Assembly: GCA_018894105.1 (NCBI GenBank)
Contig: CM032123.1
Location: forward strand, 1,551,001 to 1,615,000
Direction: 5' to 3'
Origin: Jacaranda mimosifolia
Taxonomy: Eukaryota; Streptophyta; Magnoliopsida; Lamiales; Bignoniaceae
Length of the DNA: 64,000 bases
Shown: piece by piece, positions 1-10,776 of the stretch
Layout of the letters: the number at the start of each line of letters is the position of its first letter
Position numbering within the stretch: the stretch's first letter is position 1
The notes under the pieces: generated by a model
Database searches by the model: none
Told to the model about the DNA's origin: nothing
Seen by the model: the letters and a program-made list of their open reading frames with translations, nothing else
Made by a program: the position numbers and the translations under genes

Positions 1-437
1 TGCCTTTTTTCCACTTTTACCTTGGCAGGTAATGGCCCTTTATCTAGTTGGTTTGATTTTTAAAATTTCTCTTTAATTATAATAGAATATGCATGTATTT
101 TATTAATTTTAAAATTTTAAACTTGTGTTATTTTAGCTAGTATATATGATTTTAAATTATATATATATTTAGATAAATTATTTAAAGTTACGCACAACAA
201 TTGTCAAAATCCTACCAAAAAAAATTACAAAAAAAACTTTTTTATAAAAACATATATTATTCGTGTTGTCATTGATTACAATTGAAATTGAAACTTAATA
301 TTATGCTTATTACATTATTTTGATCTAAAATAAATAATTTACATATCATTATTTTGATAAAAGAAATAAAATACAACATTAAGAATTAAATAGTTGTTTA
401 GTATAAATTGTAAAATTAATTAAATCAACATAAATTT

Positions 438-479
<42 letters not shown>

Positions 480-589
480 TTATGAATTATGGAGGCGGAG
501 GCAGATGCGGAGGCGGAGGCGGAGATTCCCCATACTCAATCTCCAATCCTCAATTGGGAGTTTGGGTAAGGAAAGAGTTATACCGTACC
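1..589. other. AT-rich intergenic DNA with a compound microsatellite
   Basis: No gene is visible. A (CA)n tract followed directly by a (TA)n tract lies at about 438-479. It is followed at about 490-525 by a short imperfect GGAGGC repeat. The rest is low-complexity AT-rich sequence. Confidence 0.7.
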
Positions 590-1121
590 TAGGGGTGGGC
601 GGGGGTCGGATACCCCGAAGGGGGTACCCACATGAGGGCTCGGATATCATTTTTTGATACCTGAATCTCCCCCTTAGGGTCACTTACCCCCAAAATGCCC
701 CTAAATTTTTTTCATATTTTTAATAAATAAAAATTAAAATTTTGTTAATTCATTATTTATTTTCGTCGTGAATCCATTGATAGTACTATAATTTATTATT
801 CACAAATTCTAAATCCCACGTAATATATAATTTTAAAACTTAAATATAAACATTAATATTTAATATATAATATAAATCATATATTGACACTTCAATTAAA
901 TGTATATTACTTAATAATATAATTAATTTTTTTTAAAAAAATAAAATGGAGGTACTCGATCGGGTATCAGGTACCCAAAGCCAATACTTGACCTCTAAAT
1001 TTTTAGATACCCCCATAAATACCTATTCGAATTTGGGGACTAAAAATACCCAACCCGAACAGAAAATACTCAATAGGATCGAGTCAGATACCTCCAAACC
1101 CAAACCCGTTGCCCACCCCTA
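590..1121. mobile_element. Non-autonomous hAT-like element with 8-bp target duplication
   Basis: The element starts TAGGGGTGGGC and ends GCCCACCCCTA, perfect 11-bp terminal inverted repeats. The flanks are ACCGTACC (582-589) and ACCATACC (1122-1129), an 8-bp target duplication with one mismatch. TIRs beginning TAGGG together with 8-bp duplications are typical of the hAT superfamily. The interior is about 510 bp, carries no transposase, and contains repeated GGGTACC-type motifs near both ends. Confidence 0.85.
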
Positions 1122-1679
1122 ACCATACCAGCTTCCACCTCCTCACAATCAAAATGCGTATTCTGCATACTTGTTTTTATACTTGATCAACAACTAAAAT
1201 CCCCAAACTCATTGGATCGAAGTAGTACGAAGTCAAGTTGTCTAATATTTTGATTAAATTATTTTTGTCAAATAATTTTGGGATTATAGAACTCCCGAAT
1301 CATGGTGTTATGTATGCTTTTTCTTGTTAGTATGATATATTCTTAAAATAATTGACTTAATTATTTGATAAGTTGACCGACCAATAACATCGTTTGGACA
1401 TTCAATTTTGAATAAATTTATACTATTCGTCATGATATTCCACATAAAAAAGAATCATCATGAAAAACAATTTTATTGATTGGCATAATATGTGCAAATT
1501 AGCAACATTTCAAGATTCTAATTCCATTATTTTATTTTATTTTTTTATCTTCATCTTAAGTTATTCTATTCTATTAGTTTATTTATAGTTCATGCAATTA
1601 TTCAACTCCACTACTTAGCTACACTAAACCAACATGTAAATTACACACTTCCAAAATATAACTAATCAATCATTTGTAA
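1122..1679. other. Intergenic DNA, nothing recognised
   Basis: AT-rich sequence with no supported reading frame, RNA gene or repeat. Confidence 0.6.
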
Positions 1680-1912
1680 ATGGGTCGAGTGGTACAACCT
1701 TCACATTTTATATATGTAAGGTTTGTGGTTTAAATTCGAATTACTTTAAATACGTAATTGTTTATAAATAAAAAATAAATATAATTAACCAGTCATTAAC
1801 CAATTGAGCGAATAACACAACCCTCACATTTACATATGTAAGGTTTGAGGTTCAAACCTAAATAATTCCACGTGTGTTTGTGCGCGTTAATCATATATAT
1901 ATACACACACAC
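1680..1912 (+). mobile_element. Two adjacent SINE-like (tRNA-derived) fragments
   Basis: Two related segments, about 1680-1790 and 1797-1912, share the order GAGTGGTACAACC / CACATTT / TATGTAAGGTTTG(A/T)GGTT. This resembles a diverged RNA polymerase III A box (GTCGAGTGG or TGAGCGAAT) and B box (GGTTCAAACC in the second copy). The second ends in GTGTGTTTGTGCGCG followed by AT-rich sequence, like the 3' tails of the better-preserved SINEs in this window. Target duplications were not resolved. Confidence 0.5.
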
Positions 1913-2345
1913 ATAACAACTAATAATTGATTGATTTTATTAATTTAGAAAAGACATAAATATGTATCAAATATTTCAAAGCTTTTGAGTTTGAAAGACT
2001 TAATATTTTACTCTTTTCTACTAATTCAACTAATCCAAATGAAAATATTTTGGAGGCATTTAACTTGGGCTAGAGAAAATATATTTGCATCAAAATATTG
2101 CAAGTTTGAACCTAAAAAGTCCATTTCCTTTCTTGTTCTAACTATAATAATGAAGCCACTATTTTATTGGTTTAAAAATGAAGGGCACAAATAAAATTTT
2201 ATCAAAAATTCATACTATAAATCCAAAGATAAGTTTCATTATTATGAATTACATATGGTAATCATTGTTAGGGCTGAAGAATGTATCTGGACAAGAACTC
2301 AAGAAAGATTCAAGAAAAGCAGAAATCACAGTTGCAATGCCCCAT

Positions 2346-2379
<34 letters not shown>

Positions 2380-3280
2380 GCAATGCCCCACTCCCAACCA
2401 AAAAAAAAAAAAAAAAAGAAAAAATGTAGGCAAAGTAGACCCACCACTCAAGCAATTGATAGGTAGCAATTAACATGATATTTTTGGGCTCTATGAATTT
2501 GATTGATTGGTAGTAATGATTTTGAGTGATTTGAATTTTTTTTTTATTTTTTTTTGGCAACTATGGAATAAAAATGGAAGCCTTAATTTGGTCTTTTGGA
2601 AGTCGCCATGACAAGGAAATTGAAATTTTTCATGGTTATGATAAAATTTTTGAAATTTCACAAATTGACAATTTATACGAGTTTAAATTTTATTACAATA
2701 AATAATCATCTTTATTTCATATTGTGAAATTTCATAAATGATGTTTTATAGAGGAATAATATCAAGAGATTAATTATCTTGAATTCAAGTCAGGCAAATA
2801 TTAATATATTTATCGATGAAATAATAAAATAAAAATATTGAGACTTTATTAATATAATTTGTCCACTTGATTAATTAACCTCTATTGAATGCATATTTGT
2901 TTTATTATGAGAATTACTTAGATAATTAGGGACAAATATTACTAAGATAAGTAGTATTTGTACATTATCAACACTTTTCTCAAAAGAATTGCAATCAAGA
3001 TTAATTGAATTGCTTCAAAGTGAAAAAGCAAAGAACACTCAGGACGCAAAACAAATCACATCAGTCTACGCAGCATCTTTTACTTAAAATCAAAAAAGAT
3101 TGTTCAATTAACCTAAAAGTAAAAATCACTTGTCATCCTCCAAAAATAGGACAAAAGAAGTAATAGGACTATTGTACCACAATAATTAAATTAACTTTAA
3201 AAAGCAATATTCATCTAATAAAAAAAGTAACACAACAACCAATTTTGAAAGACTTCTCTTTCAATTAAGAATACCAGTCG
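1913..3280. other. Intergenic DNA with a CA microsatellite
   Basis: No gene is visible. A (CA)n tract of about 15 units at 2346-2375 is flanked on both sides by the same 15-mer, AGTTGCAATGCCCCA, followed by a poly-A run near 2401-2417. The remainder is AT-rich low-complexity DNA. Confidence 0.6.
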
Positions 3281-3904
3281 TCACACTTATTGTTCGGGGT
3301 GAAAACAAGATAGTATAAGGTATGCAATTTATTTAGAACAAATACCTCCTAAAAAGTAATGAAAGTATACAAAAATAAGCTCAAGCTAAGATTCTGCTCA
3401 TAAGCTTAATGCTACACTCATATTTGACTATAAAACTGACTAGTCGAATTAAGATAAAAAGTTGGCTAGACTGTTCTAGTCTTCTAGAGATCTCATGTGA
3501 AAGAATTTTCACTCATTGAATCAAAGATAAACTAGATAACATGCTGATAACTCTAGAAAATCCTTGCCGATAGAATCATTTGGTACCTCAATATTGTCAA
3601 ACTTATTGTTTAGGTGGAAACGAAACAGTATAAGGTGTGTAATTTATTTGTGGCAAACGCCTCCTAAAAAGTAACGAAAGTATGCAAAAACAAGCTCAAG
3701 CTAAGATTTTGCTCGTGAGCGTAATGGTATAAGCCTATTTGATTGTAAGATCAACTGGTCGAATTAAGACAAAAGTTGGCTATACGGTTATAAACGTCTT
3801 ATGTGAAAGAATTTTCACTTATTGAATCAAAGATACACCAAATAACATGCTGATAGCTCTAAAAAATTCTTGCCGATAGAATCATTTCGCATCTCAATAT
3901 TGAC
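3281..3904. repeat. Tandem duplication of a ~315-bp non-coding unit
   Basis: Unit A (about 3281-3596) and unit B (about 3597-3904) align along their length with scattered substitutions. Shared landmarks include CTCCTAAAAAGTAA, AAGCTCAAGCTAAGATT, GTGAAAGAATTTTCACT and TTGCCGATAGAATCATTT. Each unit ends in CTCAATATTG. No reading frame is preserved. Confidence 0.85.
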
Positions 3905-4435
3905 ACATCATATTTTGGGATTGAAGAAGGTCCCAAGAGTTCAATTAAGGCTCATATATTTAAGTGGTATATAAGTTGAATTTAGGATATTGTGAAGTAC
4001 GAGATTATTTTTTATAATGTAATTATTAAAATTTTAAACCTCAACCAAACGAATAAGCATCTAGGTCACATGATAACAACTTGACGTATGGAAACAAATT
4101 TGCATGTCTTATCAACAAAAACTAAGGAATAATTTCTTCCCCAAAAAGGTCATAACCATAGAATAATTAAATAGATTTTCATATATGGAATCTATAATGG
4201 AATGGTAAAATAATCCCCACTACTTTATGGGCACGGCTTCGTTTTTGCACAATGAATTAATTGTAACTTTATGGGGATGGCTTTGATTTTGGCCCATTCT
4301 TTTTTGTGGTACATTTTTCATGATAAAGTTGCCTTTGAAATTAATGTTTGTTTGAATTTGTCGATTGGTTAATCTTTTGCGTCTTCTTTTCTATCTCCTT
4401 TTCTTTGTCATCATGCAAATTCCCCATCACATCAA
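3905..4435. other. Intergenic DNA, nothing recognised
   Basis: AT-rich sequence between the 315-bp tandem repeat and the 2.27-kb tandem duplication. No feature is supported. Confidence 0.5.
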
Positions 4436-4503
4436 AGTCATTGCTTATGTCTAATCTTAGGGGGAAAAAAAAGAGAAGAAAATGGTGATATGATATCCAC
4501 TTC

Positions 4504-4950
4504 GGGCTCGTTTGATTTGTTGAACATGACTTGATAGATGATTTTATCAAATCATGTCAATTTTTTATTTTTATGATAAAAGCCCAAAATTGATTGTAGA
4601 TCCGATAAATAATCATATATTCAATTGATGGTTTATCAAACCACTTGATCCCTAATTGTGTAATCCGAATGGCTGGAGGAATTAAAAATTGGCCTTATGA
4701 CAATTATAGCCATACAAAGAATGAATGCAAATATTAGGGGTTTTCATTTGTCTTATGACAATAGGTATTTTACTAAATTTATTAGTTCAATTATTTAATC
4801 CTTGTATCCAAACAAAAGATTGATAAAATGGTTACATATCCAAAATGTGTAATTCTAATCACCAAACGCAATATTATATTATCTTTAACAGTGTAATCCC
4901 ACCATATCATTATAATTTTATCAATCCTATTTATAAATCCAAACGAGCCC
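4504..4950. mobile_element. TIR element (447 bp), copy 1
   Basis: The left end GGGCTCGTTTGA mirrors the right end CCAAACGAGCCC. TTC occurs immediately outside both ends and may be a 3-bp target duplication. No transposase is present, so this is a miniature, non-autonomous element. A 3-bp duplication suggests a PIF/Harbinger-like origin, but TTC is not the usual TWA, so the superfamily is uncertain. Its paralogue is at 6779-7224. Confidence 0.7.
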
Positions 4951-5200
4951 TTCAAGAATGATAATAAGTCCTTGCTATTGATCATTACAACCTACAATAG
5001 TTAGGGAGTAAATTTTTAAATTTTTTTCCCCTAATGGCACATAGAGTAGGTTAAATAATCAATTTGTGGAATGATAGATAAAAGACAAGAGTGGATTATA
5101 AATGCATGGATGGAAAATTAAATAGTCTATACTGTGTATATCTAAAGTGATCAGTTATGTGATGTTATATTAAATTTTGAATTACTAATTATATATATAG

Positions 5201-5659
5201 GCTTTGTTTGATTATATGTTGTTCATATAAAATATAATCAAACATATCCCTATTTTTCCTTCAAAATACGCATTCTCCAATATATACAAACATAGATTTA
5301 TATACATAATATGCCGAGTGGCCTATGGCCTAATAGCATAAGTCTCCTACATAATGTAGGAGGTCAGGAGTTTGAGTCATAACGAGCTCCTGATATGGGT
5401 GTGTGTGTATAAATAATATATATATATACATAATATATATTTTATTATTATTTTAATATTAAAATAATCATTCAGTTCCATTTTCACCCAAAAAACTCAA
5501 CAAAAAAGCATTGATTTAACTGCTACAAGAAAAAAAAATGTATCCCCCAAAACATAAACACACAAAAAAATAACTTTCAAATTTTTTAATAATTCATTCT
5601 TCTAAAATATATAATAAACCCATAATAAAATCAAACAAAAAACATAATCAAATATAACC
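5201..5659. mobile_element. TIR element interrupted by a SINE, copy 1
   Basis: The left end GGCTTTGTTTGATTATATGTT is an inverted match to the right end AACATAATCAAATATAACC. ATAG lies just outside both ends. The interior is AT-rich with TATTATT and AAACATA motifs, also seen in remnants near 53.05-53.5 kb and 60.3-60.7 kb. The SINE at 5313-5422 sits inside it, so this element is the older insertion. Confidence 0.6.
5313..5422 (+). mobile_element. tRNA-derived SINE with 14-bp target duplication, copy 1
   Basis: The body has a polymerase III A-box-like GCCGAGTGG at its 5' end and a B-box-like GGAGTTTGAGTC (GGAGTTCGAGTCC in copy 2). It ends GATATGGGTGTGTGTGTATAAAT. The 14-mer TATATACATAATAT occurs directly before (5299-5312) and after (5423-5436), which marks target-primed retroposition. 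About 110 bp; non-coding. Confidence 0.85.
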
Positions 5660-5782
5660 ATAGTTTTCAGGTTTAATATTAAAAGTACGTTTATCATTTA
5701 ATATAAAATTTGAAAACACGGTAATATAGTTAAAACACACCCATGGGCTTGGATTTTATGGAGCACACTAGCTGGATCTTTA

Positions 5783-6280
5783 CAGGCCACTTGGTTTCAT
5801 TCTCACATGTCATTTTTATTTTTACCTGAAAATAAAAATAGAAAACTATCATTATCTACTCTATTTTTTTAAATATTTTTATTTTCGAAATATTTTTTAT
5901 TATAATCTATCTCCATTTCATCCCTTTTTCAACCCTTATCATTACCTAATCACTTTTTATCTTCTCAATATTTTTCATACACCATTCACCACAAAAATAT
6001 TATAAATTATAATTATAATTATAATATTATTTTTTTTAAATAATCACATATCACATCATCAATTCAAATTCAAAAACTACACAGCTTTTAATACGAAAAC
6101 ACCCAACATCCAAATACATCTCATTTTCATATATATATATATATATAAACTTATAATTTTCTACAACACATTCAAATAAAATTTTATTTTCAAATTCAAC
6201 TATTCTAATTAACTTTTCTCTCTCCATTTTCATTTGAAAATGAATGAAAATGCCCTTTGAAAATGAAACCGAACGACCCC
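5783..6280. mobile_element. Tourist-like TIR element, copy 1
   Basis: The left end CAGGCCACTTGGTTTCATT mirrors the right end AATGAAACCGAACGACCCC. TTA flanks both sides (5780-5782 and 6281-6283), the target duplication expected of Tourist/PIF-Harbinger miniature elements. The interior has FEF-like AT-rich runs such as CATCATCAATTCAAATTC. It has no coding capacity. Confidence 0.75.
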
Positions 6281-6778
6281 TTAAATTTAGGAGAACGAGT
6301 TGTTAAAATCTCGTAGCAGTGAGCCTTATTGAAGTACAACCCCACCCCCCTCCCTCCTGTCGTGTACGTCTTGTGTTAGTTATTAAATGTATAAGTAGGT
6401 ACATATATCCAATGCCTTTTGAACATATATAAATTTATATTAATTGATAATTAATAATATATTATTTAATGTAATTATTGTTAAATTTATGTTATCATTT
6501 ATCTACATTATATAAAAAATTAATTATTTTATTATTTATTAATATAATTAACATCGATAATATAATAAATTATATTTATGCACGTAGCAACTACGTGAAA
6601 TGAAAACTCAGTAGTATGCATGTATGAACAAGAAGATGAGATATGAACAAGAAATTAGTCTAAGATTGTGGGAAACACCCCCTACTGATAAAACACCTAA
6701 TAAGAAAAAAAGTCATTGCTTATGTCTAATCTTAGGAAGAAAAAAAGAAAAAGAAAATGGTGATATGATATCCACTTC

Positions 6779-7224
6779 GGGCTCGTTTGATTTGTTGAAC
6801 ATGACTTGATAGATAATTTTATCAAATCATGTCAAGTTTTGATTTTTATGATAAAAGCCCAAAATTGATTGTAGATCCGATAAATAATCATGTATTCAAT
6901 TGATTGTGTATCAAACCACTTGATCCCTGATTGCGTAATCCGAATGGCTGGAGGAATTAAAAATTGGCCTTATGACAATTATAGCCATACAAAGAATGAA
7001 TGCAAATATTGGGGGTTTTCATTTGTCTTATGACAATAGATATTTTAGTAAATTTATTAGCTCAATTATTTAGTCATTGTATCCAAACAAAAGATTGATA
7101 AAATGGCTACATATCCAAATGTGTAATTCTAATCACCAAACGCAGTATTATATTATCTTTAATAGTGTAATTCCACCATATCATTATAATTTTATCAATC
7201 CTATTTATAAATCCAAGCGAGCCC
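6779..7224. mobile_element. TIR element (446 bp), copy 2
   Basis: Duplicate of 4504-4950. The left end GGGCTCGTTTGA is intact; the right end reads CCAAGCGAGCCC, one change from copy 1. TTC lies outside both ends. Confidence 0.7.
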
Positions 7225-7474
7225 TTCAAGAATGATAATAAGTCCTTGCTATTGATCATTACAACTTACAATGGTTAGGGAGTAAATTTTTTAATTTTTT
7301 TCCCCTAATGGCAAATAGAGTAGGTTAAATAATCAATTTGTGGAGTGATAGATAAAAGACAAGAGTGGATTATAAGTGCATGGATGGAAAATTAAATAGT
7401 CTATACTGTGTATATCTAAAGTGATCAGTTATGTGATGTTATATTAAATTTTGAATTACTAATTATATATATAG

Positions 7475-7932
7475 GTTTTGTTTGATTATATGTTGTTCAT
7501 AGAAAATATAACCAAACATATCCCTATTTTTCCTTCAAAATATGCATTCTCCAATATATACAAACATAGATTTATATACATAATATGTCGAGTGGCCTAT
7601 GGCCTAGTGGCATAAGTCTCCTACATAATATAGGAGGTCAGGAGTTCGAGTCCTAACTAGCTCCTGATATGGGTGTGTGTGTATAAATAAAATATATATA
7701 TATACATAATATATATTTTATTATTATTCTAATATTAAAATAATCATTCAGTTCAATTTTCACTCAAAAAAACTCAACAAAAATATATTAATTTAACTAC
7801 TACAAGAAAAAATATCTCCCCCAAAACATAAAACACAAAAAAGAAACTTTCAAAATTTTCAATAATTTATTATTCTAAAATATATAATAAACACATAATA
7901 AAATCAAACAAACAACATAACCAAACATAACC
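7475..7932. mobile_element. TIR element interrupted by a SINE, copy 2
   Basis: Duplicate of 5201-5659. Its ends, GGTTTTGTTTGATTATATGTT and AACATAACCAAACATAACC, show the inverted repeat more clearly than copy 1. Confidence 0.6.
7587..7697 (+). mobile_element. tRNA-derived SINE, copy 2
   Basis: Duplicate of the SINE at 5313-5422, created by the segmental duplication and not by a second insertion. It keeps a better B box (GGAGTTCGAGTCC) and the GTGTGTGTATAAAT tail. Confidence 0.85.
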
Positions 7933-8055
7933 CTAGTTTTCAGGTTTAATATTAAAAGTACATTTATCATTTAATATAAAATTTGAAAACATAGTAATAT
8001 AGTTAAAACACACCAATGGGCTTGGATTTTATGGAGCACACTAGCTGAATCTTTA

Positions 8056-8559
8056 CAGGCCGCTTGGTTTCATTCCCACGTGCCATTTTCATTTTCACCT
8101 GAAAATAAAAATAGAAAACTATCACTATTTACACTATTTTCTCAAATATTTTCATTTTTGAAATATTTTTTATTATATTCTATCTCCATTTCATCCCTTT
8201 TTCAACCTTTATCATTACCTTAATCACTTTTTATCTTCTCAATATTTCTCATACACCATTCACCACAAAAATATTATAAATTAAAATTAAAACTAAAATT
8301 ATAATATTATTTTTTTAAATAATCACATATCACATCATCAATTCAAATTCAAAAACTACACAGCTTTTAATACGAAAACACTCAACATCCAAATACATCT
8401 CATTTTCATATATATATATATATATATATAAATTTATAATTTTCTACAACACATCCAAATAAAATTTTATTTTCAAATTCAACTATTCTAAATAACTTTT
8501 CTCTCTCCATTTTTATTTGAAAATGAAAATGCCCTTTGAAAATGAAACCAAACGGCCCC
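8056..8559. mobile_element. Tourist-like TIR element, copy 2
   Basis: The ends CAGGCCGCTTGGTTTCATT and AATGAAACCAAACGGCCCC are close inverted repeats, better preserved than in copy 1. TTA flanks both sides (8053-8055 and 8560-8562). Confidence 0.8.
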
Positions 8560-9042
8560 TTAAATTTAAGAGAACGAGTTGTTAAAATCTCGTAGCAGTG
8601 AGCCTTATTGAAGTTCAACCCCACCCCCCCTCCCTCCTGTCGTGTACGTCTTGTGTTGTTAGTTATTAAATGTATAAGTAGGTACATATATCCAATGCCT
8701 TTTGAACATATATAAATTTATATTAATTGATCATTAATAATATATATTATTTAATGTAATTATTGTTAAATTTATGTTATCATTTATCTACATTATATAA
8801 AATAATAATTATTTTATTATTTATTAATATAATTAACATCGATAATATAATAAATTATATTTATGCATGTGGCAACTATGTGAAATGAAAACTCAGTAGT
8901 ACGCATGTATGAACAAGAAGATGAGATATGAACAAGAAATTAGTCTAAGATTGTGGGAAACACCCCATATTGATAAACACATATAAGAAAAAGAAAATAA
9001 AAAATAATTAAAAGAATACTAAAAATAATGGTTATTACAATT

Positions 9043-9537
9043 AGGGATATAAACGAGTTGAGTTGAGCCGATATTTGACCATTTTTTCAGACTTGAGCTT
9101 GAGTTCGAATCAATTGAATCGAGCTCGAGCTCGATGAGCTTAGGAAATTGAGGATCAAGCTCGACTCAACTCGATTCATTAGAATCGAACTCATAATTAA
9201 GTTATAGGCTCGGTTTGAACTCAAAAAGTTAAATTATTTTATAAAAAATTTTAAAATTAGTACATTTTTATTTTATTATATTTTAAAATTAGCTATGGAC
9301 TCGAGTTTGGCTCTAGCTTGAGCTAGAAAAATTAAATTATTTTATAAAAAAATTAAAATTAGTATATTTTATTATATTTTCTATATATAAATATTTTTTT
9401 AAAATAAAAAATATTGTCTAGCAAGCTTGTGAACAAAAATTATTTGGTTCGAGTTCGAATTTTTCAAACTCGAACTCTTACACTTTTCAAAGCATCTCAT
9501 TTGGCTCGCGAGCTAGCTCAGTTTGTTTGCATCCTTA
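9043..9537. mobile_element. Non-autonomous hAT-like element of the CGAGCTCGAG family
   Basis: Ends are TAGGGATATAAACGAG and a right end whose complement reads TAAGGATGCAAACAAAC. The flanks ATTACAAT (9035-9042) and ATCACAAT (9538-9545) form an 8-bp target duplication with one mismatch. The interior is rich in GAGCTCGAGCTCG-type motifs shared with elements at about 27.9, 35.3, 56.1 and 59.0 kb. Confidence 0.8.
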
Positions 9538-9556
9538 ATCACAATAACTAGAATAA

Positions 9557-10050
9557 GGGCTCGTCTGGTTTCATTTTCTGAGGCCATTTTTATTTTCTAG
9601 TGAAAATGCATAGTAGAAAAGTTATATTTTCTAGTTAAGAAAAGTGCTTTTAAAAATGAGTTGTATTTTGGATGAGTTGTTTAAAATTATATGTTTATAT
9701 AGGTGTGAAAATAAATTGTATTTGGATGTTGGATTTTTTGTATTAAAAAGGAAGAAATAATTTAAATTTGAATTTGAATTTAAATTGATGATGTGATATG
9801 TATTAATTTGAAAAATAATATAAAATAATATTTTTGTAGTGAATGATGGTTGAGAAGTATTGGGAAGATAAAAAAAGTAGATATAAATAGTAATAGAGAT
9901 TGAAATAAGATGAAAATGGAGAGAGAATATATAAAACAATGTTTTGAAAATGAAAATATTTGAGAAAATGGTGTAAATAAGTGATAATTTTTATTTTTCA
10001 TTTTGAGAAGAAAATAAAAATGAGTGTTGAAAATGAAACCAAATGAAACT
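9557..10050. mobile_element. Tourist-like TIR element in inverted orientation
   Basis: Starts GGGCTCGTCTGGTTTCATT and ends near AATGAAACCAAATGAAAC. The interior is the reverse complement of the elements at 5783-6280 and 8056-8559; for example TTGATGATGTGATATG answers CATATCACATCATCAA. The right end is degenerate, so its exact edge is uncertain. Confidence 0.65.
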
Positions 10051-10776
10051 GTTGGGGCAAATTTGACAATTAAAAAAGATAAAAGAAAGGGGGGAAAACA
10101 AAATTAATATGCCTTGTCAGCACACAGTTTTCTGTACATACGACACGTGGCATTGTCTCGTCAGCCAACGTTGCCTCCCTCTGTCTTAAAAGCGACTGCT
10201 GCATTAGCCTTAGCAAAGTACAACGTACAAGCTTCACTTCATTTGACTCATTGGGTTTCATCTTCGTCCGTGTAGAAATTTATACAAAAATACCCTGAAA
10301 TTTGTGCCCTTTGATTATCTTTTTCCTACCAAAAAAAAGGAAAAAAAAAAGGAAAAAAAAAAGAAAGGAAAATTTTGATCATTTCCTTGTGAATGATGGA
10401 TATTTTTCTATTTTTCTTGAAATACGGCAGAAAAAAGGAAGACCCTGTTGAATTTTTCTTACCCCAGATAAAGAAAGCGAAAAAGATCAAGTCTTTTATA
10501 TTTCTTTTTTTTTGTTTTATTAGGGTAAAAAGGAGAAGAACAGTGAATTTTCTAGAAGAAGATGACCCTCTCGGAAGTCCGTTTGGTGCTCTGTTGACAC
10601 CTGTTGAATATTTATTTTCTGTAACTTCTTGCCTTGGTAACTGATCATAAATTATTATTTCTCAAGCTTATCTCTTCGTCCTTTGTTTTCTGTTTGACAG
10701 GAGCATAAAGGCAGGTACTTTTTTGGCTTTTCTGCGTGGAATTCTACATAAAGGCACTTTGGGAAAAGAGTGAGGG
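10051..10776 (+). promoter_or_regulatory. Promoter and 5' UTR region of the SKP2-like gene
   Basis: An ACGTG-core (ABRE/G-box-like) site, GACACGTGGCAT, lies at about 10141-10152. An 84-codon upstream reading frame with its own ATG spans 10393-10644. A possible 5' UTR intron runs from a GTAACT donor at about 10637 to a TTTGACAG acceptor at about 10700; if spliced it would remove the end of that frame. The transcription start is not determined. Confidence 0.4.

Larger units (their letters stand above)
4436..6710. repeat. 2.27-kb tandem segmental duplication, copy 1
   Basis: The whole segment recurs head-to-tail at 6711-8990. Both copies open with AGTCATTGCTTATGTCTAATC and close with the block containing GAACAAGAAGATGAGATATG and GATTGTGGGAAACACC. 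In order, each copy carries a TIR element starting GGGCTCGTTTGA, a second TIR element interrupted by a SINE, and a Tourist-like element ending in TTA duplications. No protein-coding gene is inside. Confidence 0.95.
6711..8990. repeat. 2.27-kb tandem segmental duplication, copy 2
   Basis: Head-to-tail copy of 4436-6710 with the same order of nested elements. The two copies differ by scattered substitutions and small indels, by eye a few per cent. An A-rich AAGAAAAA stretch occurs at the junction and at the end of copy 2, so slippage or unequal exchange at an A-rich site is plausible. Confidence 0.95.

Noticed and set aside
5313..5422. Possible tRNA gene (A- and B-box-like motifs)
   Set aside because: No cloverleaf can be drawn, and target duplications plus a TG-rich 3' tail identify it as a SINE.
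10393..10644. Separate gene upstream of SKP2
   Set aside because: Lys/Phe-rich, lies in the expected leader, and a possible leader intron cuts it; treated as a potential upstream frame only.
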